From Sulfurospirillum diekertiae (GTDB lineage Bacteria > Campylobacterota > Campylobacteria > Campylobacterales > Sulfurospirillaceae): a stretch of DNA of 64,000 nt. Below the pieces are notes generated by a model. The model was not told where the DNA came from, searched no databases, and was given only the letters and a program-made list of their open reading frames with translations. Both the position numbers and the translations under genes were made by a program. Below are positions 42,559 through 50,608 of the stretch, one piece after another (position 1 is the first letter of the stretch; the number at the start of each line of letters is the position of its first letter). The stretch spans positions 1,984,001 through 2,048,000 of the forward strand of contig NZ_CP039734.2 in NCBI RefSeq assembly GCF_011769985.2, in the 5' to 3' direction.

Positions 42559-44328
42559 TTAATCTAACTTTATTTGATACCTATTTTTTAGAACATCAAT
42601 ATCATCATTATTAAAGAATGGTAGCTCTTTTAGTAGAACTTTTTGTGTGATTTCTGGTGGTAAACGATATTCAAATTGTAGCTGTGAAGTAGGGTGTTCA
42701 CCTATGCTACAAAAGCACTGCAAAGGCTTTAAAGCGTTAAATTCAGAAGGTAGCACGATTCTTTTTAGCTTCTCTTCTTCCGTTTCGCTCACTCTCTCTG
42801 AATTGTCACCTCTCGAAATTGATTCACGCATTCTCTCGATTTCTTGTTCATTAAAGTAGCGTGAAAGCCATTCTGCGCCATCTGGTTCATTATATTGAAA
42901 GATGAACTTGTTAGATAAGTGCTGAAATAGCTCTCTCATTCCTTCTTTCTTAATTAGTTGCTCTAATTGTGGCAACGATTGAGTGGCTACTATTGCGGAA
43001 TAACCAAAAGAACGGCTCTCAGCTAGAAAATTACCTAGCTCGCTTATTAGTTGTTTTCCGAGCTCATGGTTTCCATCACTGCCCAAGCTTTGAATTTCAT
43101 CAAACATGAGAAAAATACGTCTATTGGAAGGCTGTGAAAGGCTTGTTCCACGTTTAAAAATTAGATTAATGAATAGTGAAAAATAGGTGGTATATGCACC
43201 TGCCATCTCTTTTGTGTTCACTATGAAAAGCCGTCTGTCGGGGTTTTCATCAATGGTTTTGAAGAATGTTTTAATCGAAAAATTGCCTTCTGTGAAATAG
43301 AATTCTCTCTTGCTTAAACCTCGGAACACTTTGTTAAGTGTTGCCATTACGCTATTCCCTTGGTTATCAAGCCCACCAGCTCCGACGGTAAGGGCATTTG
43401 CTACGTTATTATGTAAGCCGTATTTGATTACCGTTTTATCTTTTACAAGAGTATTTCTAAGGGTTAAACCGTCTCCATTTGCTTGTATAAAATCGATTAA
43501 GAATTTGTTATTAGCATTACTTGCCATTCCACAAACAGCGACCAGAACGGCTTTTGTAACGGCTTGTGCTTGCTCTTGGAAGTGTGCATTCTTACTGTCT
43601 GAATCGGTAGGACACAAGCTTTTAGCGAAAAATTCGACCATTGATTCGTTTATAGTGCCGTTATCTTCGAGTAAATCATCGAAGATGTTCCATTTGATAC
43701 AGTTCTTATCAAGAGGATTGAATAGAAAATCTTTTCCACTCGTTCTGCGATATAGACGTGTCGTGAAATCTGGTTTCCTGTCATAAATTATGAATGTATA
43801 GCCGTAATCTGAAACGCCTTTGTCGATTTGAACACCATATTTATCGAAGTTACCAAACAAGAGATTAAAGATACCCTGCGTTTTTCCTGAGCCTGCTTTA
43901 CCTAAAAATAGAAAGTTACGTGGTATCTCTTTGAAAGGTATCGGCATTCTCTCATGTGCTAGATGAACGAGTGGTGCATCTTTCTTTATTTGCATATCTT
44001 TTGTGATTATCTTTTTAAGTTTATCAGCATCTATACGAACAGCACCCCTTTTTACTGTCTCTTTTTTTATCTTATTGTGGAAGAAGCAAACGAGAGCAAA
44101 GGAAAGAGTAAAATACGTTAAAAAGGCACTTAGATTGTAAAGTAAGAAGCCTTTTATACTGTCCTGCCACAGCTCATCTGTAAGAGGTGGAAGTTCATCT
44201 GGAAGAAGGCTTTCTATATGAAAAAATGGTAAAGGTAAGATGTCTCTAGTTGTTAGAAGCCCAAGAAAAAAGGCGACAAATCCCGCTATTATCGCCCTTT
44301 GCTTCATTTTCATAAAGAAGTTATCCAT
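42559..44328 (-). CDS. VirD4/TraD-type coupling protein (T4CP)
   Basis: 589 residues. Two N-terminal TM helices (about 12-28 and 60-83) are followed by a soluble ATPase. Walker A FLGKAGSGKTQGI near 141-153 and Walker B RRIFLMFDEIQSLG near 400 are intact. SFGYSAIVATQSLPQLEQL is typical of TraD/TrwB/VirD4. It pumps relaxase-bound DNA into a type IV channel. The channel is not encoded here, so a helper is needed. The start overlaps the preceding stop by 1 nt (TAATG). Confidence 0.88.
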   Translation of the reverse strand: MDNFFMKMKQRAIIAGFVAFFLGLLTTRDILPLPFFHIESLLPDELPPLTDELWQDSIKGFLLYNLSAFLTYFTLSFALVCFFHNKIKKETVKRGAVRIDADKLKKIITKDMQIKKDAPLVHLAHERMPIPFKEIPRNFLFLGKAGSGKTQGIFNLLFGNFDKYGVQIDKGVSDYGYTFIIYDRKPDFTTRLYRRTSGKDFLFNPLDKNCIKWNIFDDLLEDNGTINESMVEFFAKSLCPTDSDSKNAHFQEQAQAVTKAVLVAVCGMASNANNKFLIDFIQANGDGLTLRNTLVKDKTVIKYGLHNNVANALTVGAGGLDNQGNSVMATLNKVFRGLSKREFYFTEGNFSIKTFFKTIDENPDRRLFIVNTKEMAGAYTTYFSLFINLIFKRGTSLSQPSNRRIFLMFDEIQSLGSDGNHELGKQLISELGNFLAESRSFGYSAIVATQSLPQLEQLIKKEGMRELFQHLSNKFIFQYNEPDGAEWLSRYFNEQEIERMRESISRGDNSERVSETEEEKLKRIVLPSEFNALKPLQCFCSIGEHPTSQLQFEYRLPPEITQKVLLKELPFFNNDDIDVLKNRYQIKLD

Positions 44329-44651
44329 TAATTGCCCCCAAATTTGAGGTCAAATTTGCCTTTCATTTCACTTTTTACATCTTCATTTATAGTTGCTTTT
44401 GGTTCTTCGTCCTTAATTTCGATAATTTCATCATCAAAATAGGTTTTAATCGGTATTATTTTAGATTCTTTGTATCTAGTATAAAAACCCTCTGCAAGTA
44501 TCCCTAATAGCCCTAAAATCGATAGTGAGATGCCCGAAAGGGTGAAGCTTGCAAAATCAATTTCGACCATTTTAAACATCAATAAAAACATTAAAATAAG
44601 AGCTACAAGTACACCTAAAATGATTTTATCTATTCGTGGAAGGGGTAACAT
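44328..44651 (-). CDS. Small two-TM protein of the mobilization operon
   Basis: 107 residues. Two TM helices (about 9-27, IILGVLVALILMFLLMFKMV; and about 32-52, FTLSGISLSILGLLGILAEG), then a charged cytoplasmic tail. It starts TAATG-coupled to the 51-residue gene and is coupled likewise to the T4CP gene. It might assist the T4CP at the membrane. No family recognised. Confidence 0.7.
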   Translation of the reverse strand: MLPLPRIDKIILGVLVALILMFLLMFKMVEIDFASFTLSGISLSILGLLGILAEGFYTRYKESKIIPIKTYFDDEIIEIKDEEPKATINEDVKSEMKGKFDLKFGGN

Positions 44652-44806
44652 TAATTCACCCCTTTTTTATCTGCTTTCTCGATTAATACATCGATTTTTT
44701 TATTCATTTCTACTGTTTGCACAAGTTGGGTAAACATTAAAATAGCAAAGCCATAAATCATTAAAATTAGAATTATGTTAGTTTTTTGAATTTCTTTTTC
44801 TAGCAT
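44651..44806 (-). CDS. 51-residue membrane microprotein of the mobilization operon
   Basis: 51 residues starting MLEKEIQKTN, with one TM helix (about 11-29, IILILMIYGFAILMFTQLV) and a charged tail ending KKGVN. AAGGAGG precedes the ATG by 6 nt. The gene overlaps the relaxase stop by 7 nt and the next start by 1 nt, so it fits exactly into the coupled operon, which supports its being real. No family recognised. Confidence 0.75.
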   Translation of the reverse strand: MLEKEIQKTNIILILMIYGFAILMFTQLVQTVEMNKKIDVLIEKADKKGVN

Positions 44807-45558
44807 TCTAAACCTCCTTGAATTGCTCTTTCATCGGCTTTTTCGATGTTCTTTTCAATCTCTTTTTCTTGAAAGATGGATTCTGTTTTATCACCTACAA
44901 TCTCTTTTAATAGGTGCATTTGCTCTTTGTTCATCATTACATCTCTGCCGTCCTCACTGTGAATAAAAACGTGTGCGTGTGGTATTTCATGGTCTGTGTG
45001 GACAGCAAATTTGTATCCAAAATCTTTATCTGTCAAATCTTTGAATGTATCCATAGAATATTTAATTAATCCTACATATTCATCTCGAGAGAGAATTTGA
45101 CCTGTCGAAATAACATTTCGTGAAGAAGCATTTAATCCGTCATTTTGAAGCTCTTTTCTAAAATCTTCAAACTCTTCTCTCGTCATTCTTTCCCCTGATT
45201 CATCATAAATATTTGATAAATCAGTATCGTTTTTAATATCATCATTGCCATGATTATTCATATAATTGAGGCTAGCTGAACCGTGAGAACCGATTGATTT
45301 TTTTGATGAGCGTTTGCCGTCTGCATTCATCTTACCAGCTATTTCATAATTTCTTTTTAAGAAAATTGACATTCCCCCCACTACTACACCGCCTTTTTGA
45401 GATGGTGTTCTTATACCTTGAATACCAACATTTAAAGATTCTTTGTGGCTTTTTATTGAGATTCTTTTCTCTTCTGTTCTTGAAAATACAGCTTGTAATT
45501 TTTCAAATCTTGCCTCTTTTGGTTCTTCCAATTCTTTAATTCGTTTAATAAATTTCAT
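44800..45558 (-). CDS. Relaxase (DNA-nicking mobilization protein)
   Basis: 252 residues. The histidine triad of MOB relaxases is clear: HTDHEIPHAHVFIHS with His at about 187, 190, 194 and 196. A candidate catalytic Tyr sits in SLNYMNNHG near 99; the N-terminal half is otherwise poorly matched. It is short for a relaxase and lacks a helicase or primase domain. It nicks oriT and stays bound to the DNA end. It is TAATG-coupled to the RHH gene, followed by the microprotein, the two-TM protein and the T4CP. Confidence 0.82.
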   Translation of the reverse strand: MKFIKRIKELEEPKEARFEKLQAVFSRTEEKRISIKSHKESLNVGIQGIRTPSQKGGVVVGGMSIFLKRNYEIAGKMNADGKRSSKKSIGSHGSASLNYMNNHGNDDIKNDTDLSNIYDESGERMTREEFEDFRKELQNDGLNASSRNVISTGQILSRDEYVGLIKYSMDTFKDLTDKDFGYKFAVHTDHEIPHAHVFIHSEDGRDVMMNKEQMHLLKEIVGDKTESIFQEKEIEKNIEKADERAIQGGLEC

Positions 45559-45950
45559 TAATTCACCTCGTCTTTGATAGTTGTTTTTAATGCTTCAAGA
45601 GCTTTGTTGATTCCTAGATTTTCATCTTGATTAATTTGCTCTTGATTAAAATTTGAAACACCTTTGTATAATTGGTAAGTGTGAGAATAAACCCTCCCGA
45701 GAAATTTAAAAAGGTTAATATTAATACCTGCAATTCTATTGCCTTGATTCCTGATTTCTTCTCGAGTAGCTTTCATTTCATCTTTGAAAAGCTGTTTCAT
45801 ATCTTTTAAATTTTGAGTGTTTTCTAGACCTTTCAGAACTAAAATTTCAATAGCTTCATTATAAGAAGCTTTTGAAACTGACCTGTAAGCCTCAATTAAT
45901 TTATGTAAATTTTCATCAATGCGTAAAGTTTTATGTATTTTGTTGTTCAT
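45558..45950 (-). CDS. Ribbon-helix-helix relaxosome accessory protein (MobC-like)
   Basis: 130 residues. The N-terminus KIHKTLRIDENLHKLIEAYRSVSKASYNEAIEILVLKGL is a ribbon-helix-helix pattern. The C-terminal half (IRNQGNRIAGININLFKFLGRVYSHTYQLYKG) recalls MobC-type accessory proteins that bind next to nic and open the strand. It is the first gene of the relaxase operon, directly downstream of the candidate oriT. Confidence 0.72.
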   Translation of the reverse strand: MNNKIHKTLRIDENLHKLIEAYRSVSKASYNEAIEILVLKGLENTQNLKDMKQLFKDEMKATREEIRNQGNRIAGININLFKFLGRVYSHTYQLYKGVSNFNQEQINQDENLGINKALEALKTTIKDEVN

Positions 45951-46119
45951 TCAATTTTCTCCACATTTGTAGCACACGAAAAGCCCTGAATTTAGGCGTT
46001 TTAGTGTAGTTGTGAGCACAATTTGTGCCACATATTTTGAATAAGAACACATTTGTGCTCTTAAAAAAGCCCTGAAAAGCGATGTTCCTGCAAGGTTTGT
46101 GGCACATTTGTGCCACATC
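45951..46119. other. Candidate oriT with a TGTGGCACA inverted repeat
   Basis: Non-coding region before the accessory/relaxase operon. TGTGGCACA (46098-46106) and TGTGCCACA (46109-46117) form a perfect 9-bp inverted repeat with a 2-bp spacer. Two further ATTTGTGC-like half-sites lie near 46020 and 46050. The core TGCCACA is the iteron word of 48.2-48.6 kb. Position and repeat suggest an oriT or operator; no nic site can be identified by eye. Confidence 0.5.
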
Positions 46120-46338
46120 TTATCTGTGCAATACGCTCTCTATTTCATCTTTTTTATACATAACATTTACTCGAATCACTAGTAAAACATATACTACGAC
46201 AGCGGGAAGAAATACATTGTCGCAAAACGCTTTTTCTGAAAGTTCAGAAGCCGTGAATAGTTTTGTGATAACGTAAATAACTCCCAAAAAAACGCTAACT
46301 GAAATTAATTTGTCGATAATTTTTAATATTTTTTCCAT
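46120..46338 (-). CDS. Small two-TM protein downstream of the replication gene
   Basis: 72 residues from ATG 46338, with AGGAGG 9 nt upstream; longer in-frame starts lie within the upstream gene. Two TM helices (about 9-24, KLISVSVFLGVIYVITKLF; and about 40-56, VFLPAVVVYVLLVIRV) with short charged ends. It follows the SF3 helicase gene by 10 nt. The stop lies beside the candidate oriT repeat. No family recognised. Confidence 0.7.
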   Translation of the reverse strand: MEKILKIIDKLISVSVFLGVIYVITKLFTASELSEKAFCDNVFLPAVVVYVLLVIRVNVMYKKDEIESVLHR

Positions 46339-46348
46339 TGTGTGCCTC

Positions 46349-47998
46349 CTATAATATGGCTTGTTTTGGATTGTTAAAATCAAATTCTGCATCTGAATTT
46401 GAAACCTTTTTTGCTTCTTCCTCATCTTGCAACTCATCAAGATATGCAAAAAATTCAATATAATCTTCTGGGTAAAATTCTTTAGTATTTTTATCAAGAA
46501 TGATAGTATTCACCGCTTTTTCTGTTACTCTTGCCACAGTTTCATTAAATGGAATGTACCCCATAAGCTCATTTAAAAATTTCTCTGTATCTTTGATTTC
46601 AGAAATAGGCTCACCTATTTTTCTGTATCTCTTACCTAGCGACGAAGTAGATTTTCCGAAGAAAGAATCTATGTCTTTATTTTTTTTGTTTTGTGTGGCT
46701 TTGTCATATCCACCTAACAAAGAAAGAGCAAAATCAAAATCGAAAGTGAACATCTTTCCACTGATAAAGCCAAAGAGAAAAGATTTTAAAGATTTCTCAA
46801 AATCATCACCTCTATAATCCGCTTTTAATTCCACAAATTGAGCATAAAGAGATTCCACAGTTTTGCTGTTTCTATTCACTTTTAGATCATTCGCTAGTGT
46901 TTTCAATGAAGATACAGAAGCGTTTGAAATAACTTTCTTTGCTTCTGTGCTAAAAGCTAAAGAAGCTTTGTTAAGGTCATAATCAAGTGAAAAGATAAAA
47001 TCAATAAAAGAATCAGCCTCACTTTTGATTCTATTGATAAAATCAATCATCGAAATTTGAAGTGTATTTTCAACAGCAGTTCTCAAAGGTACACTAGACG
47101 TTTCAATAACTACAAAACGTCTATCTGATGGCTCGATTACGAAAGGTACTTCATGGTTAGAGAACATCAATGAATTAAAATATGAAGGCTTCATTGTGCT
47201 GTTAACGCCTTTTGCTTCAATTTGAAGCATCGATTCGCTTATATAGCCTTTCAAAAGGTCGCTGGTAGTATTTGATTCGTTGAAATTACCTTTAATCTCA
47301 TTCCATGCTACAAATAAAGTATGATCTAAGTATGAATTGAATTTACCTTGCAATCTTGCATTATCAACTGTGATAGCGTGTTTTTCGCCTAGTGCTTTTA
47401 CTATAAAATTGTCATAGAATACGTTTTTACCTGCACCTTGAATGCCTTTCAAGATGTAACACACACCTAATTTTTTTCTTTCGTTAAAACAAGCTGATAG
47501 CCAGTTCAAAAAATGCAAGATATGTTCATCATTTGAATTGAAGAGGCTTTGCAACAAGAAATAAGTGTTCGGGTAGCTTTTCACTGCTTCCATGCTTAAT
47601 TTTCTCATTCTGTGGCTTCTCGGAGCATCTTTTACATATTGAGTAGCTGAGAACGTATTAAATTTGTTGTCTTTGATTCTTTCCACTTCTTGCGGATTAA
47701 AAACAACATCAAGAACAGGCAATTTTTGAAGCATGGCACTTGTTACCTTGCTTTCTCCAAAATTTGAAGCAACAAAAGCGGTGGCTGTTTCTGTGTGTAT
47801 CAATGATATTTCATCACCTTTGAAAAAGTTGATGCCATTGATTGAGCGAAAAATAAAACTAGAATCTGGAAGAATACCTGTTCTGATAGAGTTCAAGATT
47901 TTATCTTGTTGTGCTAGTGAGCTAAGTTCTGAAAGAGCTTCGTCTAATTGTTGCGGGTTGAGTTTTCCTAACTCATGGGTTAAGTGAGAATATTTCAT
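46349..47998 (-). CDS. SF3-type primase-helicase (plasmid/phage replication initiator)
   Basis: 549 residues. A C-terminal helicase of the D5/DUF5906 class has Walker A YILKGIQGAGKNVFYD near 181-196 (GxGKN is typical of these phage/plasmid enzymes), Walker B TLFVAWNEIKG near 225 and sensor motifs in PSYFNSLMFSNHEVPF and DRRFVVIE. The first ~150 residues are unassigned and may include a remnant primase or linker. It probably starts replication at the iterons 220 bp upstream of its ATG, so the element may replicate as a circle after excision. Confidence 0.8.
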   Translation of the reverse strand: MKYSHLTHELGKLNPQQLDEALSELSSLAQQDKILNSIRTGILPDSSFIFRSINGINFFKGDEISLIHTETATAFVASNFGESKVTSAMLQKLPVLDVVFNPQEVERIKDNKFNTFSATQYVKDAPRSHRMRKLSMEAVKSYPNTYFLLQSLFNSNDEHILHFLNWLSACFNERKKLGVCYILKGIQGAGKNVFYDNFIVKALGEKHAITVDNARLQGKFNSYLDHTLFVAWNEIKGNFNESNTTSDLLKGYISESMLQIEAKGVNSTMKPSYFNSLMFSNHEVPFVIEPSDRRFVVIETSSVPLRTAVENTLQISMIDFINRIKSEADSFIDFIFSLDYDLNKASLAFSTEAKKVISNASVSSLKTLANDLKVNRNSKTVESLYAQFVELKADYRGDDFEKSLKSFLFGFISGKMFTFDFDFALSLLGGYDKATQNKKNKDIDSFFGKSTSSLGKRYRKIGEPISEIKDTEKFLNELMGYIPFNETVARVTEKAVNTIILDKNTKEFYPEDYIEFFAYLDELQDEEEAKKVSNSDAEFDFNNPKQAIL

Positions 47999-48217
47999 TC
48001 TATTTTCCTATAAATTTGTAGAGCTTTTGAAAAGCTCGAGTGGTTGAATCCCTTTAGTGGGAAAAACTTTAAAACCTAAAACTTAGATGAGTTATAGGAT
48101 TGTATTTTGTATATTTAAGCAAAACGAAAGAATTATATCAGATTTTTTTAAGTTTGCGGTAATTTTCTGCTATTTTTAGTGTACTTTAAGTTTTATTATG
48201 ATAATAGCGGTGTTTTT

Positions 48218-48605
48218 TGCCACTTTTGCCACAGCACTTCAAGGTTTTGCCACAGCATTTTTCCATTTTGCCACAGCACTGCCACACGATTTGGCACTTT
48301 TGCCACAGCACTGCCACAGCACTTATATCTCTACTATTCCCTATTCTAGGGGTTTAGAGAGTAATATATATATATTTCATAGAGTTTTTTTAAAAATCGT
48401 AGTGGTAAATTGATTTTATTTTTTTACAAAGGAAGTGATAAAGCGTTTTTCTGTGGCAAAAAATACAAAAATGCTTCAAAAGCCCTAAAATAGGGCAAAC
48501 AAGAAAAAAAGTGCTGTGGCAGAGCTGTGGCAAACCCCCGTTTTGCTGTGGCAGTGCTGTGGCAAAAGTTCAAAAATTGCCACATCTGCCACACAACTTG
48601 CCACA
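48218..48605. repeat. Iteron array, word TGCCACA, candidate replication origin
   Basis: About 15 copies of TGCCACA (one TGCCACT). Seven run forward at 48218, 48227, 48248, 48269, 48280, 48301 and 48312; five inverted (TGTGGCA) at 48452, 48515, 48526, 48547 and 48558; three forward at 48578, 48587 and 48599. Many extend to TTTTGCCACAGCACT. Spacings of about 11 and 21 bp put sites on one helical face. A GCCCTAAAATAGGGC hairpin sits at 48482-48496. There is no convincing gene from 47999 to 48690. The position next to the SF3 gene fits a plasmid-type origin. Confidence 0.75.
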
Positions 48606-48690
48606 TCACTTGCTCTTTTTAACCACACTTTTAAAATAAAGGTGCGATTCGCTATATTTTTCTCATTATTTCTTTAAAAAAGGTGCTTCT

Positions 48691-49299
48691 GTGAAGAAAG
48701 TTTTTGTCTTTTTATTATTGGTTAATGGCTTATTCGCCACTGAGATTGTTGTTGATGGGAAATACTCATCATTATTGGGAAATCCATATAAAGCTAAATT
48801 AGAGGTAAAATCTTCTGATCTTAGCATTATCAGTGGTTCTTCTAACATTATAAACGCTGTTGTTACTACAAACAAAAATGATTTTGGTTCAATTTATCGC
48901 CAACCAGAGTTTACCATTGCTGCTTCTTCTTGTAATAAAGTATTAAAAAACTTTATGGCTGAAGATTATAATATTGTTTCTACATCAGAGAACAGTGCTA
49001 CTTGTGAAATTGAATCATTGAAAGTAAATTTAACATATGCATTCAATAATGATTCACATTTAAACGTTATCTCTACTATTGAAGTAGAAACAGGTATTGT
49101 TATTAAAATTGTAAAAAATGGTGTTATAAAAGAAGTAAGAACAAGTGATAAGCTTGATCAAACTCTTGGACGTGATGGTAAAAACTATATGAATTCAATC
49201 AGAACAGATATGAAACTTGATAGTAAATCTACTGAAGAAAATATTCAGATGATTTTAGAAAATTCTATTTATAGAATGTTAAATAATACAAAAGGTTAA
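48691..49299 (+). CDS. Hypothetical secreted protein of the element
   Basis: 202 residues with start GTG 48691 and AAAAGGTG upstream. A signal peptide (VFVFLLLVNGLFATEI) is followed by a beta-rich mature domain with two Cys (SSCNKVL and SATCEIE). I do not recognise a family. The lipoprotein gene follows 3 nt later, so the two form an operon, perhaps for surface exclusion or envelope anchoring of the transfer apparatus, but that is only a guess from the neighbours. Confidence 0.75.
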   Translation: MKKVFVFLLLVNGLFATEIVVDGKYSSLLGNPYKAKLEVKSSDLSIISGSSNIINAVVTTNKNDFGSIYRQPEFTIAASSCNKVLKNFMAEDYNIVSTSENSATCEIESLKVNLTYAFNNDSHLNVISTIEVETGIVIKIVKNGVIKEVRTSDKLDQTLGRDGKNYMNSIRTDMKLDSKSTEENIQMILENSIYRMLNNTKG

Positions 49300-49302
49300 A
49301 AG

Positions 49303-49890
49303 ATGAAAAATGTAGTTATTTTTTTATTGGCGCTTATGCCATTTTTGTTTAGTGGCTGTGCAAAACATTATGCTTTTAATGAAGAGAATATTGGTTTGCA
49401 AAAAAATGATTTTTATTCAAAAATTGAGAAACAAGAAGTTTGTGTTGTATCAAGTAGTAAGATTATTACAAGGATGCCAAGAGACAATGCTTTAGCTGGG
49501 GCTCAAACTATGGATCTTGATGTTAACAATGTTGCTACTGGAGTTGCAAAGAAAAATTTTGAACAATATTTTAAAAATGTAAAAACAGTTTTATCTGAAA
49601 AAGATTGTAAAGGTCTTGTTATTGTACCAGATGTAAAAGATTATCATTTTTTATTTGAAAATTTTACAGGAAATTCAGGCTTTATAAAATATGATATTCA
49701 AATTTCAGTATATTTTAATGGAAAAAATATTTCAAATAAATTATATCATATTGAAGATAAAGATCATATAATTATTAAAATAGGTCAAGGATTCAAAAAA
49801 AATAGTGATTATATTGATGAATTATTTCATAAATCATTGTTCAATCTATTTGAAACACAAATCAAACAAGACATCATTAACGCATTATAA
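49303..49890 (+). CDS. Hypothetical lipoprotein of the element
   Basis: 195 residues. The N-terminus has a lipoprotein signal ending FLFSGCAKHYAFN, with the lipobox Cys near residue 19. The mature part is mixed alpha/beta with two Cys (VCVV and DCKGLV), ending QIKQDIINAL. No family recognised. It sits in tandem with the secreted protein before and is followed by a perfect hairpin at 49891-49911. Confidence 0.75.
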   Translation: MKNVVIFLLALMPFLFSGCAKHYAFNEENIGLQKNDFYSKIEKQEVCVVSSSKIITRMPRDNALAGAQTMDLDVNNVATGVAKKNFEQYFKNVKTVLSEKDCKGLVIVPDVKDYHFLFENFTGNSGFIKYDIQISVYFNGKNISNKLYHIEDKDHIIIKIGQGFKKNSDYIDELFHKSLFNLFETQIKQDIINAL

Positions 49891-49911
49891 GAAGTTCCTA
49901 AAAGGAACTTC
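49891..49911 (+). terminator. Hairpin after the lipoprotein gene
   Basis: GAAGTTCC (49891-49898), loop TAAAA, GGAACTTC (49904-49911): a perfect 8-bp stem directly after the stop, with no long T run. Confidence 0.6.
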
Positions 49912-50608
49912 TCCCTCAATTAATTTGTAATGTAATACAAATAGACACATTTTCAACTTTTTTTTGCAGAATTGCATTTTATGCTCATTATTTTTTCACA
50001 GCATCATATAACTATGATGTAAAAGGTGAAACAGATGTAGGAAGAAAAAGCCTTGATAATTTTTTAAAAAATATGAAGCTATCCTCTCAAATTTTGTCTA
50101 TCATATTTTGAAAAACATTTTCAAAATCCAAAGCTCTTCTCTTTCCACAATGAATTCAAAACTGAAATTAAAAATGAAGCTATCCTCTCTCATTCCTTCA
50201 TCAAAATTTCAAAAGCAATTTCAAAAAAAATCACAGATATAACTCTTAAATAAAATTAAAAATGAAATAAAAAAATCACTCACTCAATCATTACCTTACC
50301 TCCAATATTTCAAAAAAATTTTAATAAGACCAAACTGAAAAAATAAGGGGCACAATACGCCACCTACGGTGGATTTTAATTTCATGAAAAGCCCTTCAAA
50401 TCGATGTATACATCGATTTTCAGTTTTTAAAATTTGTATACAAATTGATTTTAAACCCCTTCAAAACATCGATGGTATCGATGTATACACTGTATTACAG
50501 CAAAGTTTTTCAAAACAGGCATATTTTAGGCTTTTTTCACTTTCTGTTTTTACTCACTTGTTCTCAAAAAACCTTTTAGGTTTTTCCTTCATTATGGAGG
50601 TAAAAATA
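49912..50608. other. Non-coding region with short repeats and GTATAC palindromes
   Basis: No intact gene. From about 49960 to 50111 a frame without start codon reads as a decayed gene end (NYDVKGETDVGRKSLDN, then a stop). ATGAAGCTATCCTCTC occurs twice (50073-50088, 50174-50189). Palindromes centred on GTATAC lie at 50398-50419 (22 bp, core ATCGATGTATACATCGAT), 50431-50446 (AATTTGTATACAAATT) and, imperfect, around 50483-50488. They precede the TraG-like gene and could be an operator. Confidence 0.6.

Noticed and set aside
43310-43786. A 158-codon frame opposite the T4CP gene
   Set aside because: It is antisense to a gene with intact ATPase motifs and has no recognisable protein features.
48198-48413. 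A 71-codon frame rich in FATA repeats over the iterons
   Set aside because: It is produced by the repeated TTTTGCCACAGCA word, has no ribosome site and lies in the origin region.
48218-48605. CRISPR array
   Set aside because: The repeated word is only 7-15 bp, occurs in both orientations and has spacers of 2-55 bp; there are no cas genes.
49960-50111. Small membrane-like reading frame before the TraG-like gene
   Set aside because: It has no start codon or ribosome site, so at most it is a decayed gene end.
50369-50608. N-terminal extension of the TraG-like gene
   Set aside because: It runs through the GTATAC palindromes, while the ATG at 50609 has TGGAGG and a signal sequence directly after it.
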